From Flavobacterium sp. ASW18X (GTDB lineage Bacteria; Bacteroidota; Bacteroidia; Flavobacteriales; Flavobacteriaceae): a stretch of DNA of 64,000 bases. Within the stretch, counting starts at the first letter, position 1; the number at the start of each line of letters is the position of its first letter. Shown in pieces: positions 24,344 to 34,619 of this stretch. The DNA lies in assembly GCF_005144745.1 (NCBI RefSeq), contig NZ_SWKK01000015.1:1-64000 (forward strand). Reading direction: 5' to 3'. The notes under the pieces were generated by a model. The model was not told the origin of the DNA and ran no database searches. It worked only from the letters and a program-made list of their open reading frames with translations. The translations under genes were made by a program, and so were the position numbers.

Positions 24344-25380
24344 AATTCCCTTGCAGCTAATGCCTTATTTATTTTATTAAGCAAGGCTGGACCTTCATAA
24401 ATAAAACCAGTGTATAATTGTACTAAAGAAGCTCCTGCTTTTAATTTAGCCAAAGCATCTTCTGCAGAAAAGATACCGCCAACCGCAATTATAGGAAAGC
24501 TTCCATTACTATGGTAATGTAAGAATTCAATAACCTCTGTACTTCTGTTGGCAAGTGGCTTACCACTTAAGCCTCCTTTTTCTTCTACTAAGGTTAAGTG
24601 AGATTTTAGTCCCTTTCTAGAAATGGTAGTATTAGTTGCTATTACACCATCTATAGCACTTTCTTTTACAATATCTATAATATCAAACAATTGCGCATTG
24701 GTAAGGTCTGGCGCTATTTTTAAAAGTATCGGCTTTTCCTTTAGCTTCGCCTGTTTGGCTAGCTTAGCATTTTGCCTTTTTAACTTATTTAATATTTCCA
24801 ATAAAGGCTTTTTATCTTGTAATTCTCGCAACCCTGGAGTATTAGGAGAACTTACATTTACTACAAAATAATCTACATGGCTAAAAAGAGCATCAAAACA
24901 AATAAGATAATCTTTTACAGCTTCTTCATTAGGAGTTACTTTGTTTTTACCAATATTGCCACCAACCAAGACTCTATGTTTCTTTTTTAAGCGTTCTACC
25001 GCATCATAAACCCCTTTGTTGTTAAAGCCCATGCGGTTGATTATAGCCTTATCCTCTACCAACCTAAACAATCTTTTTTTAGGATTACCTGCCTGGGGTT
25101 TCGGGGTCAATGTTCCTATTTCTACAAAGCCAAACCCAAAATCTGCAAACTCATTGTACAATTTAGCATCCTTATCAAAACCTGCTGCTAATCCAATAGG
25201 ATTTTTAAATTTGAGACCAAAAACTTCACGTTCTAACCGCTTATCCTCAAAAACGAATATTTTTTTGTACAATCCAGTAAGTCCTAACCTGGAAAATAGC
25301 CTAATAAAAAAGAAAGAAATATGGTGTGCTGTTTCTGCATCAAACAGGAATAAAACAGGACGGAGGATAATTTTGTACAT
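24340..25380 (-). CDS. pyrD: Dihydroorotate dehydrogenase (quinone), class 2
   Basis: A membrane-associated flavoenzyme that oxidises dihydroorotate to orotate with menaquinone as acceptor (pyrimidine synthesis). 346 residues. The N-terminal helical pair (about 1-45) that marks class 2 and binds the membrane and quinone is present. [17 protein letters not shown], the catalytic Ser in [21 protein letters not shown], and the FMN-phosphate motif [11 protein letters not shown] are all seen. It is read as a single gene, convergent with the Dabb gene. Confidence 0.95.
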   Translation of the reverse strand: MYKIILRPVLFLFDAETAHHISFFFIRLFSRLGLTGLYKKIFVFEDKRLEREVFGLKFKNPIGLAAGFDKDAKLYNEFADFGFGFVEIGTLTPKPQAGNPKKRLFRLVEDKAIINRMGFNNKGVYDAVERLKKKHRVLVGGNIGKNKVTPNEEAVKDYLICFDALFSHVDYFVVNVSSPNTPGLRELQDKKPLLEILNKLKRQNAKLAKQAKLKEKPILLKIAPDLTNAQLFDIIDIVKESAIDGVIATNTTISRKGLKSHLTLVEEKGGLSGKPLANRSTEVIEFLHYHSNGSFPIIAVGGIFSAEDALAKLKAGASLVQLYTGFIYEGPALLNKINKALAAREF

Positions 25381-25424
25381 TAGGTCTAATTTCTTGCAAA
25401 AATAGGGGTTCTATTCCCTTATTT

Positions 25425-25880
25425 TCAAGGGCGCTGCTTTTTTTCGTTAAAAGACTTATCCACATAAATAGGTATACGTTGCACACCATTACATAATAGC
25501 ACATAGGCATTGTACTGTTCAACGGTAAAAATCCCCAACAAACGCTTATCTACAAGCCTCATATTCGCTTCCATACTATCTAATAAGGATTTTTGCTTGT
25601 ATGCCATGGTCCGCAAGTCTTCCAAAGTTTCTTTAGGATGATTTCGCAACAAGGATTTCAATTTATTCTGGTGTACTTCATTCCTATAATTCATTTCTGC
25701 GCCCCAATTTCTAAGTTTCGCTTGTTGCGTATCTGTTAACTTAAAAAAGTCGATAATTGCTTCATCGTCCTTACCCCCTATACCCAATAAACAAGTTTCT
25801 TGAGCACTTATATTGATGGTGAAAATGCCATTTAAAATTGCTGAAAAGAATATGATTTTATGATTGTAAGATAATTTCAT
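25425..25880 (-). CDS. Exported helical protein, LTxxQ-like, function unknown
   Basis: A 151-residue protein with an N-terminal signal peptide (about 1-26, ends NISAQ) and an almost entirely helical mature part. KLTDTQQAKLRNWGAEM resembles the LTxxQ motif of CpxP/Spy-type periplasmic chaperones, and a second helix pair (LLDSMEANMRLVDKRLLGIFTVEQYNAYV) repeats the pattern ending in TxxQ. Two Cys (in ETCLLG and LLCNG) remain in the mature part. A periplasmic stress or chaperone role is an inference. It is encoded upstream of pyrD, separated by 44 bases. Confidence 0.5.
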   Translation of the reverse strand: MKLSYNHKIIFFSAILNGIFTINISAQETCLLGIGGKDDEAIIDFFKLTDTQQAKLRNWGAEMNYRNEVHQNKLKSLLRNHPKETLEDLRTMAYKQKSLLDSMEANMRLVDKRLLGIFTVEQYNAYVLLCNGVQRIPIYVDKSFNEKKQRP

Positions 25881-25939
25881 TTTGAGTTAAAAAAAGATAG
25901 AAGCAGGAATATACCTTATTTTTGATAAAATGCATTTTT

Positions 25940-27187
25940 ATGGAACATTTATTAGACCGATTTCTTTCTTATGTAAAAATTGATACACAGAGTAATCCCG
26001 AATCTCAAAATACGCCAAGTACAGATAAACAATGGGATTTGGCCAAGAAGCTCGTATTAGAATTACAACAAATTGGACTAGAAGAGGTTTCTATAGATGA
26101 TAATGCCTACATCATGGCAACCTTGCCGAGCAACACTACCAAAGAGGTACCTACCATTGGTTTTATTTCTCATTTTGATACGAGTCCAGATTTTAGCGGT
26201 ACCAATGTACATCCTAAAGTAATAGAAAATTACGACGGTGAAGATATCGTATTGAATAGCGCAAAGAATATAGTGCTTTCTCCTTCTTATTTTGAGGATT
26301 TACTACAATATAAAGGGCAAACTTTAATTACTACAGATGGAACCACCCTTCTGGGAGCAGATGATAAAGCAGGAATTGCAGAAATAATTACGGCTATGGA
26401 GTATTTAATTCATCATCCGGAAATTAAACACGGTAAAATTAGGATTGCCTTTACCCCAGACGAAGAAATTGGGCGCGGTGCTCACAAATTTGATGTTGAA
26501 AAATTTGGGGCCGAATGGGCATATACCATGGATGGTAGCCAAGTGGGTGAATTAGAATATGAAAATTTTAATGCGGCAGGAGTAAAAGTTACGTTTAGTG
26601 GCAAAAGTGTACATCCTGGCTATGCTAAGAATAAAATGGTTAATGCCATACAGTTAGCTAATGAATTTATAAGTCTATTACCAAAACATGAAACGCCAGA
26701 AAACACTGCTGGTAGAGAAGGTTTTTTTCATGTATACCATACTGAAGGAAGCATTGAAAACGCTAGTATAGCACTTATAATCCGCGACCACGACTCCGAA
26801 CATTTTGAGGCTAGAAAAGAGCTATTATCTGCTATTGCAGAAAAAATCAATTTGAGATTTAAGGAACCTATGGTACACGTAAGCATTACTGATCAATACC
26901 GCAATATGCGAGAAAAAGTGGAACCTGTTTTCCATATTGTAGAGATTGCTAAGGAAGCTATGGAATCTTTAGGAATTACCCCAATAATAAAACCCATCAG
27001 AGGAGGTACGGATGGTAGTCAACTCAGTTTTATGGGGCTACCATGTCCTAATATTTTTGCTGGGGGACATAATTTTCATGGAAAATACGAGTATGTTCCT
27101 TTAGAAAGTATGCAGAAAGCTACAGAAGTTATTATTAGAATCTGTGAACTTACTTGCACGCAAATAGAAAAGGATGGAAAAAAGTAA
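25940..27187 (+). CDS. pepT: Peptidase T (tripeptide aminopeptidase)
   Basis: An M20-family dizinc aminopeptidase that releases the N-terminal residue of tripeptides in the cytosol. 415 residues from the ATG at 25940 ([19 protein letters not shown]); a TTG 18 bases earlier is less likely. Metal-site motifs are present: [23 protein letters not shown], the catalytic Glu pair in TPDEEIGRG, and [17 protein letters not shown] near the end. The dimerisation lid is inserted at about 205-315. Its end overlaps the next gene by 14 bases. Confidence 0.95.
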   Translation: MEHLLDRFLSYVKIDTQSNPESQNTPSTDKQWDLAKKLVLELQQIGLEEVSIDDNAYIMATLPSNTTKEVPTIGFISHFDTSPDFSGTNVHPKVIENYDGEDIVLNSAKNIVLSPSYFEDLLQYKGQTLITTDGTTLLGADDKAGIAEIITAMEYLIHHPEIKHGKIRIAFTPDEEIGRGAHKFDVEKFGAEWAYTMDGSQVGELEYENFNAAGVKVTFSGKSVHPGYAKNKMVNAIQLANEFISLLPKHETPENTAGREGFFHVYHTEGSIENASIALIIRDHDSEHFEARKELLSAIAEKINLRFKEPMVHVSITDQYRNMREKVEPVFHIVEIAKEAMESLGITPIIKPIRGGTDGSQLSFMGLPCPNIFAGGHNFHGKYEYVPLESMQKATEVIIRICELTCTQIEKDGKK

Positions 27188-27770
27188 AACGGCAGAAACC
27201 TATTACAATACTCCGCATCAATATCAAAAAGCATTATTAATATTACGGAAGTTAGCATTGCAAACTGAGGCTATTGAAACCTGTAAATGGGGTATGCCAG
27301 TATACACTTATGCTAAAAAAAATGTTTTTGGTATTTGTCGCTTTAAATCTCATTTCGGAATTTGGTTTTATAACGGCGTATTTATGGACGACCCGCTCAA
27401 CATTTTGGAAAATGCCCAAGAAGGTAAAACCAAGGCCATGAGACATTGGAAATTTACTAGAGAAGACCAATTGAACTCTAAACAAATACTTCTTTACCTA
27501 AATAATGCTATTGCCAAACAAAAAGAAGGTAAGGTACACTTAGCCAGTAAAGAAAGTACAAAACCACACCAACTACCAACCGTATTAGTGGCATGTTTAG
27601 AAAGAAATAATTTAACTTCAAAATTCAATGCCTTTTCACCTTATAAGCAAAATGAATTTATAGTATATATTACCAGCGCCAAACAAGAAAAAACTAAAAC
27701 TACTAGACTTGCCAAAATAATACCATTGATTGCTGCAGGTATTGGCTTAAATGATAAGTATAGAAAATAA
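27174..27770 (+). CDS. DUF1801 / YdeI family protein
   Basis: A 198-residue cytosolic protein. The N-terminal half ([46 protein letters not shown], read in pieces) is the DUF1801/YdhG-type domain. The C-terminal part ([36 protein letters not shown]) is the YdeI-type 'bacteriocin-protection' helical tail. No biochemical function is established. It overlaps pepT by 14 bases and is probably co-transcribed with it. A bidirectional terminator follows. Confidence 0.82.
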   Translation: MEKSKTAETYYNTPHQYQKALLILRKLALQTEAIETCKWGMPVYTYAKKNVFGICRFKSHFGIWFYNGVFMDDPLNILENAQEGKTKAMRHWKFTREDQLNSKQILLYLNNAIAKQKEGKVHLASKESTKPHQLPTVLVACLERNNLTSKFNAFSPYKQNEFIVYITSAKQEKTKTTRLAKIIPLIAAGIGLNDKYRK

Positions 27771-27793
27771 AAAAGCACCCTAAGGGTGCTTTT
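27771..27793. terminator. Bidirectional terminator between the DUF1801 gene and yajC
   Basis: Perfect 10-bp stem AAAAGCACCC/GGGTGCTTTT with a 3-base loop. Confidence 0.88.
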
Positions 27794-27813
27794 TTAATCC
27801 ATTAAAGTTTGGA

Positions 27814-28107
27814 CTATTTTTTAGCAACAGCGCTAGGATTTAATTTTTTACTCGCCTCCATAGAAATAGCGGCTCTATCAAACTTTAATCTCCCTGCCAT
27901 GGTTTCAATAATGCAAGAGTTATCATTGTCATTCAAATCAACAATTTTGCCGTATAGGCCACTCTTGGTCATAATTTTATCACCCTTTTTTAATTCTGCT
28001 GCAAATTTCTTCTCATCTTTCTGACGCTTCATTTGGGGTCTTATCATAAAAAAATAAGCGACCACAAAAATCAATAAAAGGGGAAGAAACTGTTGTACTG
28101 CTTCCAT
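27814..28107 (-). CDS. yajC: Preprotein translocase subunit YajC
   Basis: A 97-residue auxiliary subunit of the SecDF-YajC complex. One N-terminal membrane span (about 6-23), then the family motif FMIRPQMKRQKDEKKF and a small cytosolic domain (LKKGDKIMTKSGLYGKIVDL). It is the last gene of a nusB-DUF1573-yajC cluster that is conserved in Bacteroidota; only 10 bases separate it from the DUF1573 gene. Confidence 0.93.
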   Translation of the reverse strand: MEAVQQFLPLLLIFVVAYFFMIRPQMKRQKDEKKFAAELKKGDKIMTKSGLYGKIVDLNDNDNSCIIETMAGRLKFDRAAISMEASKKLNPSAVAKK

Positions 28108-28117
28108 CTATAAATAT

Positions 28118-28603
28118 TTATCCTTTTTTCATTGGAACTGAAATAGCAGCTCCATCTTTTGGCGTTACAAATGCCTTAATTCTTAACAACTCAGACCCTT
28201 TTGCGGTATTTGCTGTTACTGTAATTGTTTTGGTTACTTGGTTTTGCCCACTACCGTTAAATTTCACTAATAACTCTCCAGAATCCCCTGGTGCAATTGG
28301 CGTGTTCTTAGGATACTCTGGTACTGTACATCCACAGCTACTTTTCGCATCTGTAATAATTAACGGACCATCACCAGCATTAGTGAATTTAAAAATAGTT
28401 TGCTGCGGAGTACCGTTTTCTATCGTACCAAAATCGTGCTCTGTTTTGTCAAACTGCATCACAGGTACTTTCTTAGCCCCTTCATCCCTAACAGAAGCGG
28501 TTTCTACGTTCTCCCCAACAATCTTTGCGCTTGCTTTATCTTTACAAGCAACCGTACCTATTAACAAGGCACCCATAGCAACTACGTAAATTACTTTTTT
28601 CAT
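28118..28603 (-). CDS. DUF1573 domain lipoprotein
   Basis: About 161 residues from the ATG at 28603. Lipoprotein signal with the Cys in LIGTVACKDKA (about residue 20) and one DUF1573 Ig-like domain (about 50-150) with the hallmark FDKTEHDFGTIENGTPQQTIFKFTNAGDGPLIITDAKSSCGCTVPEYP (read in pieces), including the conserved SSCGCT. The function is unknown; the domain is abundant in Bacteroidota periplasmic proteins. It sits in the nusB-yajC cluster. Confidence 0.9.
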   Translation of the reverse strand: MKKVIYVVAMGALLIGTVACKDKASAKIVGENVETASVRDEGAKKVPVMQFDKTEHDFGTIENGTPQQTIFKFTNAGDGPLIITDAKSSCGCTVPEYPKNTPIAPGDSGELLVKFNGSGQNQVTKTITVTANTAKGSELLRIKAFVTPKDGAAISVPMKKG

Positions 28604-28644
28604 GATTCGGTGTATTTTTATCTTCAAAAATAATCAATTCCTAA

Positions 28645-29592
28645 TTAAAGTAAACCCCTGCCAATTTTCTGCATCTTGCCATTGGCCTTGTATTCCTTAA
28701 CTACTTTATCTAAAATTCCGTTAATAAAGATGCTACTTTTAGGTGTGGAGTATTCTTTAGCAATTTCTAAATACTCATTAATGGTCACCTTTTCTGGAAT
28801 AGAAGCAAAATGCACAAACTCACATATAGCCATTTTAAGTAAGATGTGGTCTATCTCTGCAATCCTATCTTTATCCCAATTTGGAGTTTTGGCAGAAATC
28901 TCTTTCTCCCACTCTGCATTATTCAACAAGGTTTTAGACAACAAGTTTTTTGCATAGACCATATCTTGTTCGTCTTTTAGCAACTTGGGCAAAAAGAAAC
29001 TAAAAGTACTGTCTTCCTTTGCCTTTTTAAGACGCTTTACTATAAAGGTGTTTACAATAGGGATATCGTCTACCCAAGTAAGTTTATCGTCCTCAAAATA
29101 CTCGTAAATTTTGTCGTTGGGCGCTACCACTTCTTTAAACAGCGCAATAACAATTTCTTTATCCTCTTCGTAACTATTTTCGGTAGATTGCATGTATTTC
29201 TGGTACAATTTACTCTCTACCATATCTTTATAAATAATCTTAATATATTCTTCATTAAGATACCAATTGTTCAGTTTTCTAGAATCTAAAGCCTCTTTTA
29301 AAGCCGTATTTTCTGCCAACTGTACCAATAATTTGTTATGGATAAATTTTTCTTTATTGGGAAAGTTATCCTGTTCATCTGCCAGATATTTTTTGGATGA
29401 TGCGGATACATGTTTTTGAGCAAGTTGGTGCAATTCTAACAACAAACTCAACATTAACAAATACAAACTATAAACATTAGCGATACTCACGTTTAAAAAT
29501 TTCTGCTGTTTTTCCAATGAGTCGTCTTCTGACTGGATTAACGCATAAATACACTGCATCACCTTAACTCTGATATGCCTTCTTGTTAGCAT
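28645..29592 (-). CDS. nusB: Transcription antitermination factor NusB (long form)
   Basis: At 315 residues it is about twice the length of the E. coli protein, as is usual for Bacteroidota. It starts MLTRRHIRVKVMQCIYALIQ (the family Arg-rich start that binds boxA RNA with NusE). A lineage-specific middle section of about 130 residues follows, and the C-terminal NusB core contains DHILLKMAICEF and IPEKVTINEYLEIAKEYSTPKSSIFINGILDKV (read in pieces). It supports antitermination in rRNA operons. It is first in the nusB-DUF1573-yajC operon and divergent from an ABC exporter gene. Confidence 0.93.
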   Translation of the reverse strand: MLTRRHIRVKVMQCIYALIQSEDDSLEKQQKFLNVSIANVYSLYLLMLSLLLELHQLAQKHVSASSKKYLADEQDNFPNKEKFIHNKLLVQLAENTALKEALDSRKLNNWYLNEEYIKIIYKDMVESKLYQKYMQSTENSYEEDKEIVIALFKEVVAPNDKIYEYFEDDKLTWVDDIPIVNTFIVKRLKKAKEDSTFSFFLPKLLKDEQDMVYAKNLLSKTLLNNAEWEKEISAKTPNWDKDRIAEIDHILLKMAICEFVHFASIPEKVTINEYLEIAKEYSTPKSSIFINGILDKVVKEYKANGKMQKIGRGLL

Positions 29593-29632
29593 TTAAAAGA
29601 ACTTTTCTTTGATTAGTATTTGATTAACGCCG

Positions 29633-29640
29633 CAAAAGTA
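29633..29640 (-). promoter_or_regulatory. -7 element upstream of nusB
   Basis: Minus-strand TACTTTTG, 40 bases before the nusB ATG; no well-placed TTG. Confidence 0.35.
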
Positions 29641-29696
29641 GTACTATATTTCTTCCCCACCTATGACCTTATGTTATCTTATCAGTTTTATAACAT

Positions 29697-29724
29697 TTGT
29701 TTTGCTGTTGATACGCTATCTTTG
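29697..29724 (+). promoter_or_regulatory. Promoter of the ABC exporter gene
   Basis: TTG at 29697-29699, 17-base spacer, TATCTTTG at 29717-29724. Spacing is slightly short of the 19-base ideal. Confidence 0.45.
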
Positions 29725-29762
29725 ACCTTTTGTGATTATGAAATAATGGACCTGCCCGCTAG

Positions 29763-31511
29763 ATGAAAGAGCTAAAGCACCTAAATAAATACTTTAAAAA
29801 ATATTGGTTTAAATTACTCCTTGGCATTTTGATAACCATTATTGCTCGGGTTTTTTCCCTAGTTATGCCTTCTTACGTAAGCAAATCTATTAATGTAGTT
29901 AACCAACTTACAACAGATGCCATAGATAAGGCCACGGCTAAAGAATTACTCTTACAATACATTTTGGTAATAATAGGTACTGCCCTCTTATCGGCTTTAT
30001 TTACCTTTTTAATGCGCCAAACCATCATTAATGTTTCTAGGTATATTGAGTACGATTTAAAGAATGAAGTATTTGACCACTATCAAATCTTAAATCTAAA
30101 TTTTTACAAACGGAACAGAATTGGTGATTTAATGAATAGGATAAGTGAAGATGTTACACAGGTACGTATGTACGGAGGACCTGCCATAATGTACGGCATA
30201 CAAACATTGACTCTGTTTGTTTGTTTAGTTCCACTAATGTTTATCAAGGCTCCAACTATTGCGTTTTACACTTTAATCCCATTACCTATACTATCCGTTT
30301 TAATTTATCAAATAAGTAAAATTATACACCAACGCAGTACTAAAGTGCAGGAGTACCTCTCTACCCTATCCACTTTTGCTCAGGAATCATTTTCTGGTGT
30401 TGCGGTAATTAAAGCGTATGGTTTAGAACCACAAATTAACGAGGATGTAGTTGGTTTAGCTACAGAAGGCAAGAATACCAGCATGGACTTAGCTAAGGTA
30501 AATGCTTGGTTTTTTCCATTAATGATTTTGTTAATTGGTATTAGTAATATTTTTGTTATTTACATTGGAGGTAAACAATACATTGTTGGTGAAATTAGCC
30601 TTGGTGTTATAGCTGAATTTATTTTATATGTAAATATGCTTACCTGGCCAGTAGCTGTCGTAGGATGGCTAACCTCCATAGTACAACGTGCAGAAGCGTC
30701 TCAAAAAAGAATCAATGAGTTTCTAAAGGTTACTCCAGAAATAAGCAACACGAGCGCTGCTAGAAGTACTATAAGTGGCAAGATAGAATTTAAAGCAGTT
30801 TCTTTTACCTATCCAGACACAGGTATTTTAGCCTTAGATAAGGTCTCTTTTACTATAAACCCTGGCGAAACCGTAGCCATTTTAGGAAAAACCGGCTCTG
30901 GTAAATCCACCATTCTAGACTTGGTAGCCCGCCTTTATGATGCTACGGAAGGTGAAATACGCATAGACAACATACCTATACAAGAGGTTAACTTGGACGA
31001 TTTAAGGAACAATATTGGTGCGGTACCGCAAGATGCCTTTTTATTTTCTGACACCATTGCCAACAACATCCGGTTTGGCAAAGAAGATGCCACCCAAGCA
31101 GAAATAGAAAAAGTAGCTAAAGCAGCAGTGGTTCATAAAAATATTAAGGGTTTTACCAACCAATATAATACTATATTAGGGGAACGTGGTATAACCTTAA
31201 GTGGCGGGCAAAAACAACGTGTATCTATAGCAAGGGCCCTTATAAAAGACCCCAAAATCTTTTTGTTTGATGATTGCTTATCTGCAGTCGATACAGAAAC
31301 GGAAGAAAAAATATTGTATAATCTTAAATCTGCTTCCGAAAACAAAACAACCTTAATCGTTAGCCATAGAATATCTTCTGCAAAAAGTGCTGACAAAATT
31401 TTAATTTTAGAAGACGGAAAAATCATTCAGGCGGGCAGCCATCAAGAATTGAACAACTTAGAAGGTTATTACAAGCAATTATATCTTGATCAATTAACAG
31501 AGAAAGATTAA
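29763..31511 (+). CDS. ABC exporter, fused membrane and ATPase domains (MsbA/YheI type)
   Basis: A 582-residue half-transporter. The type-1 exporter membrane domain with six spans occupies about 15-320, the nucleotide-binding domain about 340-582. Walker A is GKTGSGKST, the signature LSGGQKQR, Q-loop GAVPQDAFLF, H-loop VSHRIS. Walker B reads FLFDDCLSAVD: the usual catalytic Glu is an Asp, as in the weak site of heterodimeric exporters of the YheI/BmrC kind. No partner half-transporter gene is adjacent. The substrate (lipid or drug) is unknown. It is expressed from its own promoter, divergent from nusB. Confidence 0.9.
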   Translation: MKELKHLNKYFKKYWFKLLLGILITIIARVFSLVMPSYVSKSINVVNQLTTDAIDKATAKELLLQYILVIIGTALLSALFTFLMRQTIINVSRYIEYDLKNEVFDHYQILNLNFYKRNRIGDLMNRISEDVTQVRMYGGPAIMYGIQTLTLFVCLVPLMFIKAPTIAFYTLIPLPILSVLIYQISKIIHQRSTKVQEYLSTLSTFAQESFSGVAVIKAYGLEPQINEDVVGLATEGKNTSMDLAKVNAWFFPLMILLIGISNIFVIYIGGKQYIVGEISLGVIAEFILYVNMLTWPVAVVGWLTSIVQRAEASQKRINEFLKVTPEISNTSAARSTISGKIEFKAVSFTYPDTGILALDKVSFTINPGETVAILGKTGSGKSTILDLVARLYDATEGEIRIDNIPIQEVNLDDLRNNIGAVPQDAFLFSDTIANNIRFGKEDATQAEIEKVAKAAVVHKNIKGFTNQYNTILGERGITLSGGQKQRVSIARALIKDPKIFLFDDCLSAVDTETEEKILYNLKSASENKTTLIVSHRISSAKSADKILILEDGKIIQAGSHQELNNLEGYYKQLYLDQLTEKD

Positions 31512-31589
31512 CATAAAAGTTGCTATATTATGATTTTTTTTACATTTTTGACAGAATATTGCACCTATTGAAATTAGACACTACACCAA

Positions 31590-31955
31590 ATGAGCGAAAA
31601 AGGATTAATGGAACAGGAAGAAATTTATTCAAAAGTTTTACGGGCGGGGAGACGGACGTATTTCTTCGATGTTAGAAGTACCAAAGCTGGAGATTACTAC
31701 TTAACAGTTACAGAAAGTAAAAAATTTACCAACGAAGACGGTTCTTTTCATTACAAAAAACACAAGATATACCTTTATAAAGAGGATTTCGATTCTTTTA
31801 GGGATATCATGTCAGAAATGATGGATTACATCATTGAACACAAAGGACAAGAAGTTATTTCAGAAAGACATCAAAAAGATTTTAAAAAAGAAGATTTTAC
31901 TCTGGAGAACAACACAGCAGATAGTTTTACAGACGTAAACTTCGAAGACATTTAA
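31590..31955 (+). CDS. DUF3276 (PUR-alpha-like) nucleic-acid-binding protein
   Basis: A 121-residue Bacteroidota protein of the PUR family. The signature EEIYSKVLRAGRRTYFFDVRSTKAGDYYLTVTESKK (read in pieces) is followed by HKIYLYKEDFDSFRDIMSEMMDYI, the beta4-alpha PUR fold. The C-terminal 40 residues are acidic and probably disordered. Homologues bind single-stranded DNA/RNA with G-rich sequence. It is a single gene with its own terminator. Confidence 0.9.
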   Translation: MSEKGLMEQEEIYSKVLRAGRRTYFFDVRSTKAGDYYLTVTESKKFTNEDGSFHYKKHKIYLYKEDFDSFRDIMSEMMDYIIEHKGQEVISERHQKDFKKEDFTLENNTADSFTDVNFEDI

Positions 31956-31975
31956 TATTGTCTTAAATATTTAAC

Positions 31976-32003
31976 AAAACGACCTACCAAAATAGGTCGT
32001 TTT
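31976..32003 (+). terminator. Terminator after the DUF3276 gene
   Basis: Perfect 11-bp stem AAAACGACCTA/TAGGTCGTTTT with a 6-base loop. Confidence 0.85.
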
Positions 32004-32040
32004 GTTATTTTTAAGGATGACTAATTCAAAACCATCCTTA

Positions 32041-34566
32041 ATGAAAATCAGACTTTTTTACATCCTAGTCTTGCTTGGCTTTGGGCTATACGCACAACAA
32101 CCAACGCTAGACTATTACTTACCAAAAAATATTACCTACAACCCAGCAATACCTACCCCAAAAGAGGTTATAGGTCACGAAGTAGGAGAATGGCATGTAA
32201 CACATGATAAACTTTTGTTTTATATGCAAGCATTAGCAAAAGCAAGTAACCGTATTACCCTTGAAAATCGCGGAACCACTTTTGAAGGCAGACCTCTAGT
32301 TCTTTTAACAGTTACGGCACCAGATAACCATGCTAAGTTAGAAGAAATAAGAACTAACCATCTACAACTTACACAAAGCAATGGTAATACCCTTAATACA
32401 GCAGAAATGCCGGCTGTAGTTTACCAAGGATTTTCCATTCATGGAAATGAAGCTTCTGGATCCAATGCTGCTCTGGCATATGCTTATTATTTGGCAGCGG
32501 CTCAAGGCTCAGAAATAGAAGAAAAATTAGATAATTTGGTAATTCTATTAGACCCGAGCTTCAATCCAGATGGGCTGCAACGTTTTGCGTATTGGGCTAA
32601 CATACATAAAAGTCAAAATTTGAACCCTGACCCCAATGAGCGAGAATACCATGAGGTGTGGCCAGGTGGCAGAACAAATCATTATTGGTTTGATATGAAC
32701 CGTGATTGGTTACCTGTTCAATTACCAGAGAGTAGAGCTAGGATAGCTACATTCCATAAATGGATGCCTAATATTTTAACGGACCATCATGAAATGGGCA
32801 CCAATTCTACCTTTTTCTTTCAACCTGGAGAACCTACAAGAGTACACCCATTAACTCCTAAAATAAATCAAGAACTCACCAAAGAAATTGGCACATACCA
32901 TGTTAAAGCTCTAGATAAGATTGGCTCATTATATTATTCAGAAGAAAATTATGATGACTATTACTACGGCAAAGGTTCTACGTTCCCAGATGTAAATGGC
33001 AGTATTGGAATTTTATTTGAACAGGGTAGTTCTAGAGGTCATATTCAAGAGAGTGAGAACGGAATTTTAACTTTTCCTTTCACGGTTAGAAATCAGTTTA
33101 CTACTGCCTTATCTACTATAGAAGCTGCCAATAGCATGCGCAGTAAGTTATTAGATTACCAACGTACTTTTTATAAGGACATGGCCACTAGCGCTAGTAA
33201 AGATAAAGTTAAAGGGTACATTTTTGGGGACGAGAAAGACCCTGCCAAGGCTTGGCACTTAGCAGAAATTTTAGAGCGCCAACAAATTAGGTTTCATGAA
33301 CTGAAGAACGACACTAAGGTTGGAGGTAAAAACTATAAAAAAGGAAGCGCATACATCGTTCCAACAAATCAAAGAAATCCAAGGTTAATTAAGGCGATGT
33401 TTGAAAAGCGTACCACGTTTACAGACAGTTTATTTTATGATATTTCTGCTTGGACCTTTCCTCTCGCTTTTAATTTGGATTACCAAGAATTAAGCAGTAT
33501 TACTACGGCAGGTAGCCCTATAGAAAAATTAGAACCTATTACAGGTAAAATAACAGGCTCCAGTAATTACGCTTATCTTATGCCTTGGAATCCGTATTAC
33601 GCTCCAAAAGCTCTTAATACCATCTCGCAAGCAGGCTTAAGAGCTAAAGTTGCTAAATCTCCTTTTACTTTGGAAGGTAACCGCTACGATTATGGTACTA
33701 TTATGATTCCCGTACAAAATCAAAAGTTAGAGAAAGATGAACTCTACACCTTTTTAAAAGAAGTAGCAGAAGATAATAGCTTAATCATTACTGCGGTAGG
33801 CACAGGGTCTACCCTAGGGATAGATTTAGGTAGTAACGAATTTGACCCGGTAAAAAAACAAAGCGTAGCTATGTTGGTTGGCAATGGTATTAGCCCCTAT
33901 GATGCGGGAGAAATATGGCATTTGTTTGATACCCGTTATGATATGCACATCACTAAAATAGATACTGACTATCTAAACCGTGTAGATTTGAGCAAATACA
34001 CGGATTTAATTATTCCAAGTGGTTGGGGCAGCAATATGCTAGACCAACAAGCGGCGACAAAAATTAAAGAATGGGTAAAAGATGGTGGCACCGTTATTGG
34101 TTTTAGAAATGTAGCCAGTTGGTTTAAGAATAATGATTTTCTTAATCTAACTATGTTAAAAGATACCACTTTAAAAGCAACGAACATCCCGTTTGATAAA
34201 CGAAGAGATTTTAGAGGAGCACAAGTAACAGGTGGCGCTATTTTTGAAGCAAAGTTAGATTTGAGCCATCCCATTGCATATGGTTACAAGAACGATAAGA
34301 TAAGTATGTTTAGAAATACTAACATTTATCTTAAAGCCGAAGAGAACAGCTATGAAAACCCTATTCAATACACCAGTAACCCATTGCAAAGTGGTTATAT
34401 CTCTGAAGAAAATGAAGCTTTAATAAAGAACAGTGTACCTTTTAAAGCAAAACGTTTAGGGAGTGGTAAGGTTATCTTATTTACGGATAACACCAACTTT
34501 AGAGCTTTTTGGTACGGCACCAATAAATTAATGATGAATGCTATCTTTTTTGGCGATAGCATGTAA
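32041..34566 (+). CDS. M14 family zinc carboxypeptidase, exported
   Basis: 841 residues from the ATG at 32041; the signal peptide ends at about 18 (GLYAQQ). Earlier in-frame starts at 32002 and 32017 would precede the signal peptide, and the first overlaps the upstream terminator. The M14 catalytic domain is at about 60-340: zinc ligands in GFSIHGNEASGSN (His and Glu) and the later DHHEMG, with DPSFNPDGLQRF and the substrate-binding MNRDWLP. The C-terminal half (about 400-840) includes a glutamine-amidotransferase-like beta/alpha domain (DLIIPSGWGSN) seen in this large secreted M14 group. It is a periplasmic or secreted peptidase. Confidence 0.88.
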   Translation: MKIRLFYILVLLGFGLYAQQPTLDYYLPKNITYNPAIPTPKEVIGHEVGEWHVTHDKLLFYMQALAKASNRITLENRGTTFEGRPLVLLTVTAPDNHAKLEEIRTNHLQLTQSNGNTLNTAEMPAVVYQGFSIHGNEASGSNAALAYAYYLAAAQGSEIEEKLDNLVILLDPSFNPDGLQRFAYWANIHKSQNLNPDPNEREYHEVWPGGRTNHYWFDMNRDWLPVQLPESRARIATFHKWMPNILTDHHEMGTNSTFFFQPGEPTRVHPLTPKINQELTKEIGTYHVKALDKIGSLYYSEENYDDYYYGKGSTFPDVNGSIGILFEQGSSRGHIQESENGILTFPFTVRNQFTTALSTIEAANSMRSKLLDYQRTFYKDMATSASKDKVKGYIFGDEKDPAKAWHLAEILERQQIRFHELKNDTKVGGKNYKKGSAYIVPTNQRNPRLIKAMFEKRTTFTDSLFYDISAWTFPLAFNLDYQELSSITTAGSPIEKLEPITGKITGSSNYAYLMPWNPYYAPKALNTISQAGLRAKVAKSPFTLEGNRYDYGTIMIPVQNQKLEKDELYTFLKEVAEDNSLIITAVGTGSTLGIDLGSNEFDPVKKQSVAMLVGNGISPYDAGEIWHLFDTRYDMHITKIDTDYLNRVDLSKYTDLIIPSGWGSNMLDQQAATKIKEWVKDGGTVIGFRNVASWFKNNDFLNLTMLKDTTLKATNIPFDKRRDFRGAQVTGGAIFEAKLDLSHPIAYGYKNDKISMFRNTNIYLKAEENSYENPIQYTSNPLQSGYISEENEALIKNSVPFKAKRLGSGKVILFTDNTNFRAFWYGTNKLMMNAIFFGDSM

Positions 34567-34590
34567 ATAAGTAGAAATAAATATTTTATA

Positions 34591-34618
34591 AAACCCACCT
34601 AAATTGTTAGGTGGGTTT
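34591..34618. terminator. Bidirectional terminator between the M14 and PlsC genes
   Basis: Perfect 11-bp stem AAACCCACCTA/TAGGTGGGTTT with a 6-base loop. Confidence 0.85.
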
Positions 34619-34619
34619 A

